64,000 bases of DNA from Papaver somniferum (lineage: Eukaryota; Streptophyta; Magnoliopsida; Ranunculales; Papaveraceae): the NCBI RefSeq assembly GCF_003573695.1, contig NC_039361.1, positions 86,880,149 through 86,944,148 on the forward strand. Reading direction: 5' to 3'. Both the position numbers and the translations under genes were made by a program. Position 1 is the stretch's first letter. Every line of letters begins with the position of its first letter. The notes beneath the pieces are model-generated. The model was not told the DNA's origin, did not search any database, and worked only from the letters and a program-made list of their open reading frames with translations. Shown piece by piece: positions 33,673-44,420 of the stretch.

Positions 33673-36661
33673 TGTTGATGGGGAAAAACGATTTGCTGGT
33701 TGTTATGGAATTGACGAGACGACCGTGCGGAGGAGACTCCTTGAACTGAGTGAAATGCTTAACCTCACACAGATGCACTGCAATAAGGGAGTGCTTTAAG
33801 TTTGAGAGATCAATCTGTAGGACTCCGGCCTAAACCAAGACAATGGTCGTTCCAGAGTAAATTAGGTCACAACAGAGGATGGGTCGATCTGTAGGAGGGA
33901 AGCTGGAAAATGTGTGAGATCAATGGTGATCGAAGATTGTTGGTGTGTTGTGTATTTTGCGTGAAAATAGTTTATGAATGATTGAGTTTACTCAGTTGAG
34001 AGTAATTTCTAAGACGATGAGTTCGTGTAGACGAAAGACTGTCTATCGAGAATTGTCTCCTGTCTCAATCCTGGATTCCGAGAAATCTTTATGTTGCAAA
34101 AGTACTTTTGCAACACCTTGATCCCAGTAAGTGTGATAGTTGCTGAAGTCGAAGAGTGGGATAGTGGGAAATCATGTAAAACCAGTTTCTCATTGTGTGG
34201 AGGTTTGGTTGATTGTCCACCCACTCCTTCGTTAACTCCTTCAACCGCTTGCGCGACTTAGTCACATTCTCATCGTGGATGAACACACGATTAATGTCTC
34301 GTGATTGTGGAATCTGCAAGGTAGACCCGTATTTAGTTAGTCAGTTGCTGACTTCATGGGACGATGAGTCCTTGTATTGCTGAGTCGAACGTGATTTGCA
34401 AATATTCTAAGATTCATGAATTGAACATGTCTGTTGAGACAGAGGTATAATACGTTGATATTTAAGGTGAGAAAATATTGCTCATTTGATGAATTGTTGA
34501 ATATTGATAGTTGAACCAATGTTTCCTGAGCAAATATGGATCGAGCAAATGTTGCTCGTTTGATGAATTATTGGTAGCGAGACCAAATAAAATATTAATT
34601 TAAAATACTGGTAACTGAACCGAGTATAGTTAATTAGAATATTGATCATGGGATCAACGTAAAATTATTAGTGTTTGAATCTTCTCAGAATTATGTTTTG
34701 CAGAGCTTTGGATCCAAAACCCTAATTTTTATCAATTGCTGATCAATTGATGATTCATTGAAAATCAACCATGGAGTGAAGGAGGGACCGACTAAATGAG
34801 ATGATGAGTCGACCATGTAACTCCCAGATGCTCGAATAAGAAAAAAACCAAAGTATCTTGATGACTAGTCGGTGAAAAGATGATTAAATGCTGGTTTAAT
34901 CATTTATTCAAATAATGTTCGTCTGAACCTTAGGTGATAAAACCTAATAAATTATGAAGTAAGGACCGACCAAGGGGTCATGGAACCGGCCTTGGTTTGT
35001 CACGGGATCGAGTGACGATCATTTTATGAAATTCCAAGTCGTTTGGAAGAGTTCTGGACATAATGTGTGCAATTGTGCAAATTAGGTCAAATTGTGAAAA
35101 TGCATGGGACCGGATCCTTGCAAGCCAAAGAGCCAACCTTGGTCGGTCAAGGTAATATGCTCACATCACCAAAGTGTCCGCGTCTCAGCCCTGAGAATTT
35201 TGATATTTTCTGGTGTGCATTTGAGCAACATTTTGAGCAAATATGAAGAAATCAAAGATTTTGCTGAAACTGAGGAAACTTCATAAGATGAAGGAAATAA
35301 TAATAAAATGAAGGAATCATGAAGTGTGGGCCCGGCTATGGCCAAGACATGGCCAGCCAATGAGCCCGGTCCCATGGCACTTTTCCTAATTTTATATTAT
35401 TTTAATGCTTTTAGGGAAATATCATGAAATCAAGGAGTTTGTTGAAATCAAGGAGTTTCCTTGAAGTGAAGGAGTTTCCATGAGATGAAGAAACAAATAA
35501 TATAATAATAAAATAAGGGTGTGTGGGACCGGCTTGGGCATGGTCGGCCGGCTAGGGCCCGGTCCCGTGAGTCTCCCCTAATTTTATATTATTTTCATGA
35601 TTTAAAGGAAATATCTTGAAATTAAGGGATTTCCATGAGATGATGGAAATAATTAATAAAATAAGGAATTACAAGGTGTGGGACCGGTCACGGTTAGGGC
35701 ATGGTCGGCCGGCTAGTGACCACGGTCCCGTGACACCTTTCCTAATTTTATGTAATTTTTGTACAATTTCCTTAATGTGAAGGAAATACCATGAAACGAA
35801 GGAGTTTCATAAATTGAAGGGATTTTCATGGGATCAAGAAAAAATAATAAAATACGATAAAATAAAAGGAGAAGCGTGGGACCGACCATGGTGGCGTGGC
35901 CGGACGGTGGGCTGGGTCCCCTTAGACGCCTCCTTTAAGTATTTTATTATTATTATTTTCTCCACGGTTTGATCGTTCCTTCGTTTTATTGAATGTTCGT
36001 TCGTGAATTCAGGTGCTCGTTAGTGCATTTATTGCTGAATACATTTGCACCATTTTCTCGGGGCTTACTTGATGGTGGCTCAGATGCCCGTACGTTAAAT
36101 ATTTATTACTAACCCATGGAATTCTGCTGCTAATAACCATAAATTGAAGTAATGAAATATTATGAGGAATGTCGAGTATTTTTCTAGGAATTCAATTGAT
36201 GAATCTTGCGACTAGAAATAATTAATTGGTGGCTCTATACTAGCAGGCATGCTGTCTAGGAGCATTATAATTACTCGGAAATCGAGGTATGAGATAGCTG
36301 AAGCAGAACGCTCGATTTGAATGTTTATTCTGTAAACTCAGAGAACATTGCAACGTCCTGAAGACGTAGTGCTCTATACTAGTGAGTAATACATCTATGA
36401 GCCGTCCAATCATTTCTATTCTTTACAAAAGTAATTACTGAAATTGTTCAGTATTCATGAGATATGCCTTTTCCTCGGCTGAGAGACTACACATCTACAT
36501 ATGATCTGAGAGACATTATTCTCAGTCAGAGATTCTTGTGGCATGAGCTTTCATGCTTCGATGAGAGACATGAGCCTCAATACTCATCTGATTGCTGGAT
36601 CAGGAGCATGTATAATTATGATTTTATGATTTTAGCCCTTGTCGAAAATCCACCATATACA
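33673..36661 (-). repeat. Element A 3' LTR
   Basis: 2,989 bases. On the minus strand it begins TGTATATGGTGGATTTTCG and ends CCCCATCAACA. It is 231 bases shorter than the 5' LTR: it has one fewer 193-base repeat unit and lacks about 45 bases matching 45027-45072. GC-rich hairpin units lie at 35330-35940. Confidence 0.9.
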
Positions 36662-36678
36662 TTAAGTCCCCTGCTTAG
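36662..36678 (-). promoter_or_regulatory. Element A polypurine tract
   Basis: Minus-strand CTAAGCAGGGGACTTAA directly before the 3' LTR start. Confidence 0.75.
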
Positions 36679-36967
36679 TGAGGGACAGTCATGTTCCTCA
36701 GTCAGTACTGGATGGTGATTTTCTTGTTACGACGAAAAATAAGTAGTTGAACTTAGTCGTAAGATAAGATGTTAGCGGATTTTCGATTGCATGAACAGAC
36801 CATGGCTTGAACGAAGATCCCAGTGGCATGATAGAGCGTCATCTAACGAGCATAAAGTGGTGTAACACCGCTGATTTGGTGATGGAACTTTGGTCGATTT
36901 AGGATTCACGGTCCCGGGCCCAAGAAAGGAAATCCTTGTGAAATTAGGTTTTGGAAATAAAATTTGA

Positions 36968-36975
36968 TATAAAAG
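36968..36975 (+). promoter_or_regulatory. Candidate TATA box of the element A antisense gene
   Basis: TATAAAAG lies about 30 bases before a pyrimidine-rich stretch (ttcttccttcacataaaag region, 37000-37060) and a GC-rich leader with a possible splice donor, CCAG/GTACGG at 37147/37148. This sequence is not shared with elements B or C, whose upstream regions hold the diverged tandem repeats instead. Confidence 0.4.
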
Positions 36976-37147
36976 GGACTAATCCTTTTTTTTTATTTCT
37001 CCTTCACATAAAAGACCACCACCTTCATCCCTTTACCACCTTCACGCCATCATCAGGAGAAGGAGAAAAATTTCGTCGGGATCATCACTGTCGGCCGGCC
37101 GACCGTCGCCGTTACCGTCCGGCCAACTTCCGGTCGGCACCGACCAG

Positions 37148-37695
37148 GTACGGATTATTTTTTATATATATAATTTGATGATTTGTTGTTTCATGAGTTG
37201 TTCATATTGAAGTTATATACATGTGCATGTATGAGTATGAGTTTGTAGAAAACCCTTATTCGAAAACGTATGTTCGTATGTTTTTTTGGACGTGAATAAT
37301 TCACGTTATATATATATATATATATATATGAATATATATATTTTTTTGAAAATCAAAGCCTGACTTTGAATAATGTTTAAAGGTAAACAATTACTTGTGA
37401 TGAAATATTGCTTAGTTTACATAATTCAGTGGTTAATGTTCACACAGTAGAAGTGTTCATGATTTTATGAAAATCTGATTTTTGCTCGTCTTTTGTGGAC
37501 TTCGAAGAAACAAGTAAGTCTTGAAGTGTTAACTCTTGCATTACAATCACTACTGTTAGTGTAATCGTAAAAGGTAAGAGTTAAGAATTACCATTTTCGT
37601 AGATGTTTTTCCGTGTGCATGATTCCATTATCTTGTCGAAGTTCGCATCTTGTATGGATGATATACTGAAGTAGAGTATTGTGTGCATGTTACAG
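37148..37695 (+). other. Element A antisense gene: leader introns
   Basis: After the donor at 37148 comes an AT-rich stretch with (TA)n at 37308-37330. A diverged copy of the leader exon shared with B and C ends at AAAAG/GTAAGAG (intron starts 37574). The next acceptor is GCATGTTACAG at 37695, 13 bases before ATG 37709. The GTAAGAGTT donor and TTACAG/CACAG acceptor match element B 52782-52905. Confidence 0.55.
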
Positions 37696-37708
37696 CTACT
37701 TTGCAAGG

Positions 37709-39342
37709 ATGTCTGACTCTCAAGAAAATGATGTCTCCAGAGATGATACATGCATGGATGAGGCTTCCATTGGTGAAGAAGAAGATGAAACACCTGGAAT
37801 CAAGAATGTTCCAAACATGGAGGATGCTTGTGGCTCAAGGACCTGAAAAGCGCCTCAGAACTCCAGCATTTCGTCTTCTGATAAATCCTAGAGAGGTTAC
37901 TCAGAAAAAGTTGGTGACTCCTCAGGCAGCCATTCGGTTCTGTCTTGAACGAGGATAATTTTCTGCGTCAATCATTGAATTCAAGCTTTCTCGACGGCCT
38001 CTAGAAAAGTTTTCTGGATGGGCGAGGTATATGCTGGGTTTTCCTCGTGTTCGAGACATTCTGCATGATGCACAAATAACACGGGCTATCCAAGCCTCTG
38101 GAGACTTGTTCATTTTTCATGATGTGCAAGGTATGGTAGCTCTACTTTCTCGTTGGTGTATTCCAACTCACACTTTCATATGCAGGTGGGGAGAGTTTAC
38201 TTTCACCTTAGAGGATGTAGTTGCTTTGTTGCATCTTCCCATCACGGGTAACCTTCCTGAAGGTCTTTCTTCCTTAGAGGAAACAGAAATGTCTGAAATC
38301 TTGACAGCTGCAATGGAGGAGATCAATAAGGTATCCGGCAGCAAAGGTTGTTACACTCATTGGTTAATACATTAGTGGCCGAGAGATACTCCTCTTGACT
38401 GGCCTGCTGACGGTACGTTATCTATTGCTGCTTTCTTGTGTTTATGGATGTCCAGTGATGTATTTGAAGATGATGGAAATCTGTTAAAGCCGTTCGTGAT
38501 TCCTTTTGCCATTAAGATGGCTCAGGGTGAGCAACTCCCAATAGGTAGTCTGTCCTTGGGCTCTTTGTACTCTAACTTAGACTCCTTGATTATAGACTCC
38601 GGCGTCTCGAATGGCTTTATGAATATTGAATGCTTTGCCAATACGATGTTTCTTCAATCTTTTATGTGGGAACGTTTCAAGAATTATGCACCCATTCCAC
38701 GTACTATCTTGCAAGGACTGAACGTTGATGCTCGTCATGTTTTCTCTGAGAGGGACAATGCCAGGATCATGCGCAGGTCTACATAGTAGCCCCGACTCAA
38801 GACTCGTTTCGTTGATGTGTTAGACCGTGAATCTGAATTCAAATTTCGTCCATGGGTGTCAATCCCTCCTCATATTTCTCAGTTGACAACTTTCAATACT
38901 GAAGAGAGTATGACTTTGAAATCTGGTGCTGATTTGAGCGACTTCGAGAGGTCTTTTATTCTGAGTTGCACTCCTGGTTACCTGATATCAACAATACATG
39001 GAGAATTCTCGGTGGAAGAATACAGTATTGATAGGGCAGCTCGGAAAATGAGTATGGATCAGTGTGTTCCGACTTTTCAGAGAAGGAAACCATCAGTTGA
39101 ACAACTCATGACCCGTTTAGACCGCACACATGTGGAAGGAAGTGAATACTGGTTCCCTAGCTCCGAGCGAGTTACATATGTAACTCCGAGTTACATAAAC
39201 GTTTGGGATCAACAACTCAGGCGTTTACTCGATTTCGTAACGGTGGATCAACCTTTGGTGAAGGAGCCTCCTTCTGCTGAGATGATTGCTACTCGACCAA
39301 GACTGAAGCATTTCCCTGGTGGTGTCTCCAGGATGTTCACAA
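37709..39342 (+). pseudogene. Element A antisense gene: acidic N-terminus and plant mobile domain
   Basis: ATG 37709 opens an acidic N-terminus (MSDSQENDVSRDD) with a stop near 37840. From 38000 to 38786 the plant mobile domain is readable: FSGWARYMLGFPRVRDI, LLSRWCIPTHTF, GEFTFTLEDVVALLHLPITG and MFLQSFMWERFKNYAP. W-x5-THTF, GE-x4-LEDV and LPITG are the family hallmarks. PMD occurs in host proteins such as MAIN and MAIL1 of Arabidopsis and in many plant transposons; its biochemical role in transposons is unknown. A further frame at 38817-39342 (YSIDRAARKMSMDQCVPTF, TRPRLKHFPGG) ends at a splice donor. Four stops make this copy a pseudogene. Confidence 0.8.
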
Positions 39343-39950
39343 GTGAGTATTCTTTGCATAATCTTAATAAAATTATGATAATTGTGTTTTGATTATTTCA
39401 TCAAAAAATTTCACAGGACTGTCGTAACGTAAGACCTCGAATCGACGTAGACCTCTCAGAAACTGAAGCAATTATTCATGGCGGAGAAGGCAGGAGCAAG
39501 AATTATAAATTGTGGTCCAATACCATAAAGTCCCCGGTTGTTTCTTAGGTGAGTTGTCAGTACTTCTCTTGTTGTGAATTCTTCTCATCCGTATTATTAG
39601 GATTAGAAAACCAATATTTGTTATTCTGTTGTAGAACTTCACTCCATCTAGTATTGACGGTCTTCAGTTCTCTGCTGCTGGGCATACAGTTTCTGACTTG
39701 AGTGATGAAGAAGAGGCCATAAGTATTTCTTCGTATAACCAATTCTAATTCTTTATAGACAAAATGCTAATTGTTGAGAATGTAGCCAGGAGGATGTCGC
39801 CATGGAAGTGGAGAATACCGATGTGTTCATTCATCTTCGAAAAATGGCGATAAAGAAAATTCCCAAAGCCCAACACCGAATGAAAGCAATGGTGCTCTTG
39901 ATGTTGATACGGGAAATTTAGGTTCTTTGAACACTTCAGAGACCACCCAA
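39343..39950 (+). pseudogene. Element A antisense gene: small middle exons
   Basis: Short exons are separated by short introns: intron 39343-39416 (AA/GTGAGT to TTTCACAG), intron 39549-39634 (TAG/GTGAGT to TGTTGTAG), and an intron at about 39720-39791 ending GTAGCCAG. Exon text is acidic (LSDEEEAI). Element B has introns at the matching places of the last two (53213-53293, 53373-53437). The third donor here reads ATAAGT where B has GTAAGT, so it is probably mutated. Confidence 0.6.
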
Positions 39951-40605
39951 GTAAGTATTTCTCTTGAATTTTATCCATATAAGTATAAATTTCTTGATTT
40001 ATGAATGAATGAATGGGAATTCATGTGAATATAGTAAAAGTTTTGCCGAAATACGTCACCAGAAATTCCAGAATTCAGCCCTTTAGCAAAAACGCCATAA
40101 AATCTTCATCCGACGTCGTATTTTTGCGATCTACCCATGTATCTTCATTCCCAGCAAATTTCCAATCTTTGTAAACGAATATATTTAAGTTTTGAGCAAG
40201 TTTAGGGGTCGAAATCGACAAAACAGTAAACTTCCAGGAGACTTTCTGAAGATTTTCAGCTGTCATGTAGTCCAATATTTTGATCACATCTTTTTACTCG
40301 TTCATCCAATTGCTATGAAATTTTGATATGTTATAGATAACATCCATATGAAGAGAATGGTATACAAATAGACCTTAGATTCTTCACAAATTGCTCCCAG
40401 TTCGTCGTTTTGGACAGGGAAGTGTAAAATTCTCTCAGACGAGCTCGTTGTAAAACGTGTTTTTATGACTTTCACGCTATTTACTCGTGTCTTGAATGCA
40501 TAATGATGAACTTTGATGATGTTATACCACTTGTATGTTGTAGTTTATGATTACATTTGGTTTCCATGTTTAGATTGCTCTAATCTCATGTAATCTTCGT
40601 ATTAG
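39951..40605 (+). other. Element A antisense gene: long intron (655 bp)
   Basis: Donor CCCAA/GTAAGTATT, acceptor CGTATTAG. The same intron in element B is 654 bp (53600-54253), with donor GTAAGTATA and acceptor CACATTAG and clearly related sequence throughout (for example GAAATACGTCACCA and TTGATATGTTATAGA in both). Confidence 0.65.
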
Positions 40606-41352
40606 GTACTAAATGCCGAAGTTGAGAATAATGGAACCAATAATGATGATTCGAACAATCCTGTGGTTATTGATAAAGGTAAAACCACCTCTGCACTTCA
40701 AGGTCATGAGGGGATTTCTACTGAAACCATTAAGGAAACTGAGACTTCAATTGTTGTTGCTCCAGTGGCGGAAGAAGCCGAACCACGAGTGGAAGAAACT
40801 GTCGCCCTGACTGTAGAAGTTGCTCCAATAATTGAGAATCGTATAGTGGTGCATGAATACCCGAGTGCAGGGATTGCTTTTGATCCTCCATTTGATGCAT
40901 CACTCCCATACCACGAACTAGTTGGTGGATTCAGTGTTCCTATTGGATATGCCATCTTGTACGAGAAGATATGGAAGAAATTTGGTCACATCATCGTTAC
41001 CAGAGATCCCAAGCGTGCTTATTATTTAGCAATGCAAGTAAGTGTCATCTTGCGTGTTGTAAGTGATATATGCGCTAGGGATAGAAATACTGTTACTCCA
41101 GATGTACTCTTTGATTAGGAGTTCAATTTGGAGAATTCTAAGAGACATGGCTTCAACGTGAAGTGGCTTCGTAAGAAGATAGATGCTATCAAGGACTCAT
41201 GTGAGAATAACATACCCTTTCCCAATGATGCTGTGATGGAGAAGGAAGACAAGATTTCTAGGTTGACTGAAGAGCCGAACATGGAGAAGGCGGCCTTACA
41301 AGTCTTCAAGGATGCAGAGGAGCGAAAATATTTCTTTGCTGATTTTCTTTGA
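40606..41352 (+). pseudogene. Element A antisense gene: last exon, post-PMD domain
   Basis: The exon codes for an acidic Val/Glu-rich start, then VHEYPSAGIAFDPPFDASLP, GGFSVPIGYAILYEKIWKKF, GHIIVTRDPK, FNVKWLRKKIDAIK and a coiled-coil tail ending YFFADFL. It parallels element B 54254-55012. A TAG at 41116-41118 stands where B has TGG (LFD-stop against LFDW), a point mutation that truncates this copy. Confidence 0.8.
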
Positions 41353-41634
41353 TTTCCCTTCTATAATCTCTTGAACTCTGAACTTCTAAGAGATGTGAGG
41401 TTTTATTTCTGGTTTTGATTGTTTTTAATAAGTAGATGATTGAAGATTTTACTTGGATTTGATAGAGATTTTCTTTAAGTAAACTGAATTTTAATAAATT
41501 TCTGGATTCAAATTACTGAATGCAAGTATTGCAAATATTTTGAAGGAATTGAAATACAATGAAAGAAAATCCTAAATGCCAAATCCAGACGTCATGAATG
41601 TTCAAATGCCTAGTACCTCAAATGCCCAATAATT

Positions 41635-42969
41635 TCAGGCGTCAAATGCTTTAAGCCAATTCTCGTGTATCATTGGCATGGACCTACCATCCGTGTTGAC
41701 CAACCTGTAGTATCCTCCAACTATGGATTTAGCAACCACGAAACGTCCTTCCCAATTGGAGTTTCTTGCAGAATGAAGGTTGCGCTTAGCTGCTTTGAGA
41801 ACTAGGTCTCCTTCATGTAAGTTGTTAGGTTTGGTCTTCCGCGCCTTTAATATAATATGTTGATTCGAAATTCCTCGTGCGGTGAGATTCCATGGTTGTA
41901 GCACATATGGATACTCATGCAAAGGGGAGTATCCATAGTACTGTCTGTCATGCTGAGCCATGTCTTCAGCAACAAACCTTTTGATAGAATGCTCAGTTTG
42001 AAGAAGCTCTATGTTCAACCATTTGGTGTAATATTTCCGCAGTGAGGCTATCCACTCATAGCACTTTGCGACGGCTAAGTTGTCAGTGGGAAGAAGTCCC
42101 CGGACCAGGGCAACATGATTAAACTTTGGTAATATAGGCGCATGAAAGGGAATCAGACTTTCATGAGTACAAAACCTTTTGATGAAAGAATGTGCACTTT
42201 CTCCAGGTTTCTGTGTTAATTCCACCAAGGATTTAAATTCCTCCAGATGCTCGAATGATGGAGCATCTTCTATTTCTTCTGAATCAGAGCTTTCTTCAAC
42301 CGAAGGCAATAGAGTCACCTTTACAGCATGAATCCAAGGTCGTCCAAGAATCATGTCATATCCTGGATCTTCCCGGATTATATAAAACTTGGTCTCAGTG
42401 CAGACCGAGTTTTCTCTGATCTTGAGGGTGATGTAGTTGTATGCATCTCCGAGTGTCCCTTCATGATCTCTGACTGACATGGGAGCATGCATAGATTCTT
42501 GTCGAGTAATTCCAGTGGCTCTCAAAGTTTTCAAAGGAATGATATTGATGATTGTGTCAACATTAACGAACACTCTTCTGAATTCATTTCCTTTGAGATG
42601 CACTGTGGTGAGCAGTCCCCAGTCATACATTTCTTTTTCAGTGGCTGGAGGCTCAGAAGGTACTTCCGGGATCAGTAGACGTTTGCCAGATACTATATGA
42701 TTCAAAGCCGTGAACATGTCTCCCCTTTGATCCTTCAACAGATAAAGCAATTCGTAGACATGTTCGATCAACGACTGAACTGCTTCTTTGACTGGTTGTT
42801 CAGAGATGGAGAAAGTCCTGACTGGAAGAGGGTCCCTGTGTACTTCTTCAGTCCCCAAGTTAAGTTCCCCTAATTCGACCTTTTCGTTGAATATGCGCTT
42901 CAATACCCTGCAGTCGCTGGTGGGATGATTGACGAACCTATGGAAACGGCAGTAGCAAGGGTTCTCCAT
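41635..42969 (-). CDS. Element A ORF: zinc motif, protease, second gag-like segment, integrase C-terminus
   Basis: An intact 444-codon frame. Residues 7-20 form C-x2-H-x4-H-x4-C, the variant knuckle of Tat gag. Residues 130-214 are an aspartic-protease fold ending MILGRPWIH, but the active site reads V-D-T-I instead of D-T/S-G, so activity is doubtful. Residues 244-320 (LTQKPGESAHSFIKRF) resemble a gag capsid again. Residues 382-444 match the integrase C-terminal domain (EGDLVLKAAKRN, WLKAFDA) seen at the pol end of element C. RT, RNase H and integrase core are missing, giving a product about 1,000 residues shorter than a normal pol. The real start is probably upstream in the gag frame. Confidence 0.75.
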   Translation of the reverse strand: MENPCYCRFHRFVNHPTSDCRVLKRIFNEKVELGELNLGTEEVHRDPLPVRTFSISEQPVKEAVQSLIEHVYELLYLLKDQRGDMFTALNHIVSGKRLLIPEVPSEPPATEKEMYDWGLLTTVHLKGNEFRRVFVNVDTIINIIPLKTLRATGITRQESMHAPMSVRDHEGTLGDAYNYITLKIRENSVCTETKFYIIREDPGYDMILGRPWIHAVKVTLLPSVEESSDSEEIEDAPSFEHLEEFKSLVELTQKPGESAHSFIKRFCTHESLIPFHAPILPKFNHVALVRGLLPTDNLAVAKCYEWIASLRKYYTKWLNIELLQTEHSIKRFVAEDMAQHDRQYYGYSPLHEYPYVLQPWNLTARGISNQHIILKARKTKPNNLHEGDLVLKAAKRNLHSARNSNWEGRFVVAKSIVGGYYRLVNTDGRSMPMIHENWLKAFDA

Positions 42970-42989
42970 TTCCTTTTCAGTTGGTTCTT

Positions 42990-44362
42990 TTATGACATAT
43001 GGTAACTTGATCGCACCGTCTTGGATCCAGGCATCCAGCAGTTCAATGACCTCTTCAATGGAGAGAGGGAAGTCAGGTTCCGCTGTATCTGTGTTTTGGG
43101 TTGGAGCTTGTTGTCCCGGGTTTGATTACCCTTTCTTAGTGCTTTTGGAGGAGCCGAAGATGCAGGCCTGTGCTGTTGCTCGGCTTTCCGTTTGCTCCCT
43201 TCTGCAACAACATTTTTGGAAGGCTGGAGGTTGTACTGTTTGTTGATCAGATGCCTTCTACCTCGAGTCTCTCGCGGTTCCTCAGCTTTTGTAGCTTTTT
43301 CTCTTTCCAGTAAAGAGGATGCAGTAGTTGCTGATCTATTCGCCACTTCATGAAGTTCTGAAAAGGTCTGGAAACGAAGATTTTCCAATAAATATCTGTA
43401 GACCAGGATCACGCCTTTGATGCACAAGTCTACAAGTTGTTTCTCCATGACGTTTGGATCATGACAGTCCAAGGCTTGAACCCTGAATCTTTTCACATAG
43501 TCATTGGGATGTTCATTGCTTCTCTGAAACATACTTCCCATATCAGAGAGAGTAATTTTCTCTGACACGAAGAAGTACTTTCTGTAGAAGGCGTTAATCA
43601 TTTCTCCAAAACTGGTGATACTTCCTGGCGTGATGTTGCTGTACCAGGAATATGCCTTGCCTTTCAGGGATTTTGAAAATTCCTTCAGACGGACGACGTG
43701 ATTGTGCTCATGGTCGCCCAACGCTTCCAGAAACCGAGAGACATGCTCTCGAGCATTGCCCGTTCCATCATACAAAGTGAAGGTTGGAGATGTATAACCT
43801 TTTGGAAGAGGAATTCTTTGCATAGCAGCAGGGTATGGAGGCTGGTGACGATGGACATGTGGTGTCTTGTCATTTCCACGGTTCTCCGAGAGGCGTTCCA
43901 AATCTTCACGAGTAATGAAATTTGATGATTCCTTCGCTTGATGGATTGTTTGCAGCTTTGCGGACTTCGTTGTCATCCACCGTATGAACTGGAACGACTT
44001 CAGGATCAGCATCCGAAGATGTTTCTTTTCCTTTTCCCTTTTATTGAGTTTTCTCTGACATCTTGTCAGTGAGAGTTTTGAGATAATTGCAAAACTGCTT
44101 CTATGTTGCAGCCATGTCAGTCTGATTCTTGGCAAGAGTTTCTTGCACCTTCATGCGATCAGCTATGGTGCGGGTTTCCTCTGATTTCCTCAGGGAAACG
44201 ACCAAATAGGGGATGTACTCCAATATTGGTCTGAGGAGGAGTGATATCACCGCCATTGTTGGAAGCAGGAATGGTTTCCGTAATATCATCATTAGTGTCG
44301 TTGCTAGTGCTAGCATCGTTTGTGTTAGGATTTATAATTGTACGCGACCTAAGATCAACCAT
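42990..44362 (-). pseudogene. Element A gag
   Basis: Gag forms the particle. ATG at 44362 (MVDLRSRTIINPNTND) lies 37 bases after the primer site. After frame changes near 44150 and 43990 a long frame to 42990 holds YPAAMQRIPLPKGYTSPTF and the capsid core (VVRLKEFSKSLKGKAYSWYS, TSFGEMINAFYRKYF, NDYVKRFRVQALDC, LRFQTFSELHEVANR), then a Lys/Arg-rich tail. The frame is lost near 43130 before the protease ORF. Confidence 0.85.
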
Positions 44363-44398
44363 TTTTGTAAAAATGTGCGATTGCAACCGAGAGATTAA

Positions 44399-44417
44399 CC
44401 TCCCACTATGGTCGCCA
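44399..44417 (-). promoter_or_regulatory. Element A primer-binding site
   Basis: Minus-strand TGGCGACCATAGTGGGAGG follows the 5' LTR after three bases (GAT). It resembles the TGGCGAC... sites common in Tat elements. Element B has the same site at 58866-58884. Confidence 0.7.
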
Positions 44418-44420
44418 ATC

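Noticed and set aside
33527..33799. A 90-codon plus-strand ORF running from LINE RNase H into an LTR
   Set aside because: It is the cut RNase H reading by chance into the element A LTR after the AACAT site; the second half has no conserved content.
37308..37345. (TA)n run as a promoter TATA box
   Set aside because: It is a simple repeat inside the probable first leader intron; the single TATAAAAG at 36968 is better placed.
39720..39791. AT-AC (U12-type) intron in element A
   Set aside because: The ATAAGT donor is better explained as a GT to AT mutation, since element B has GTAAGT at the same place and the acceptor is CAG, not AC.
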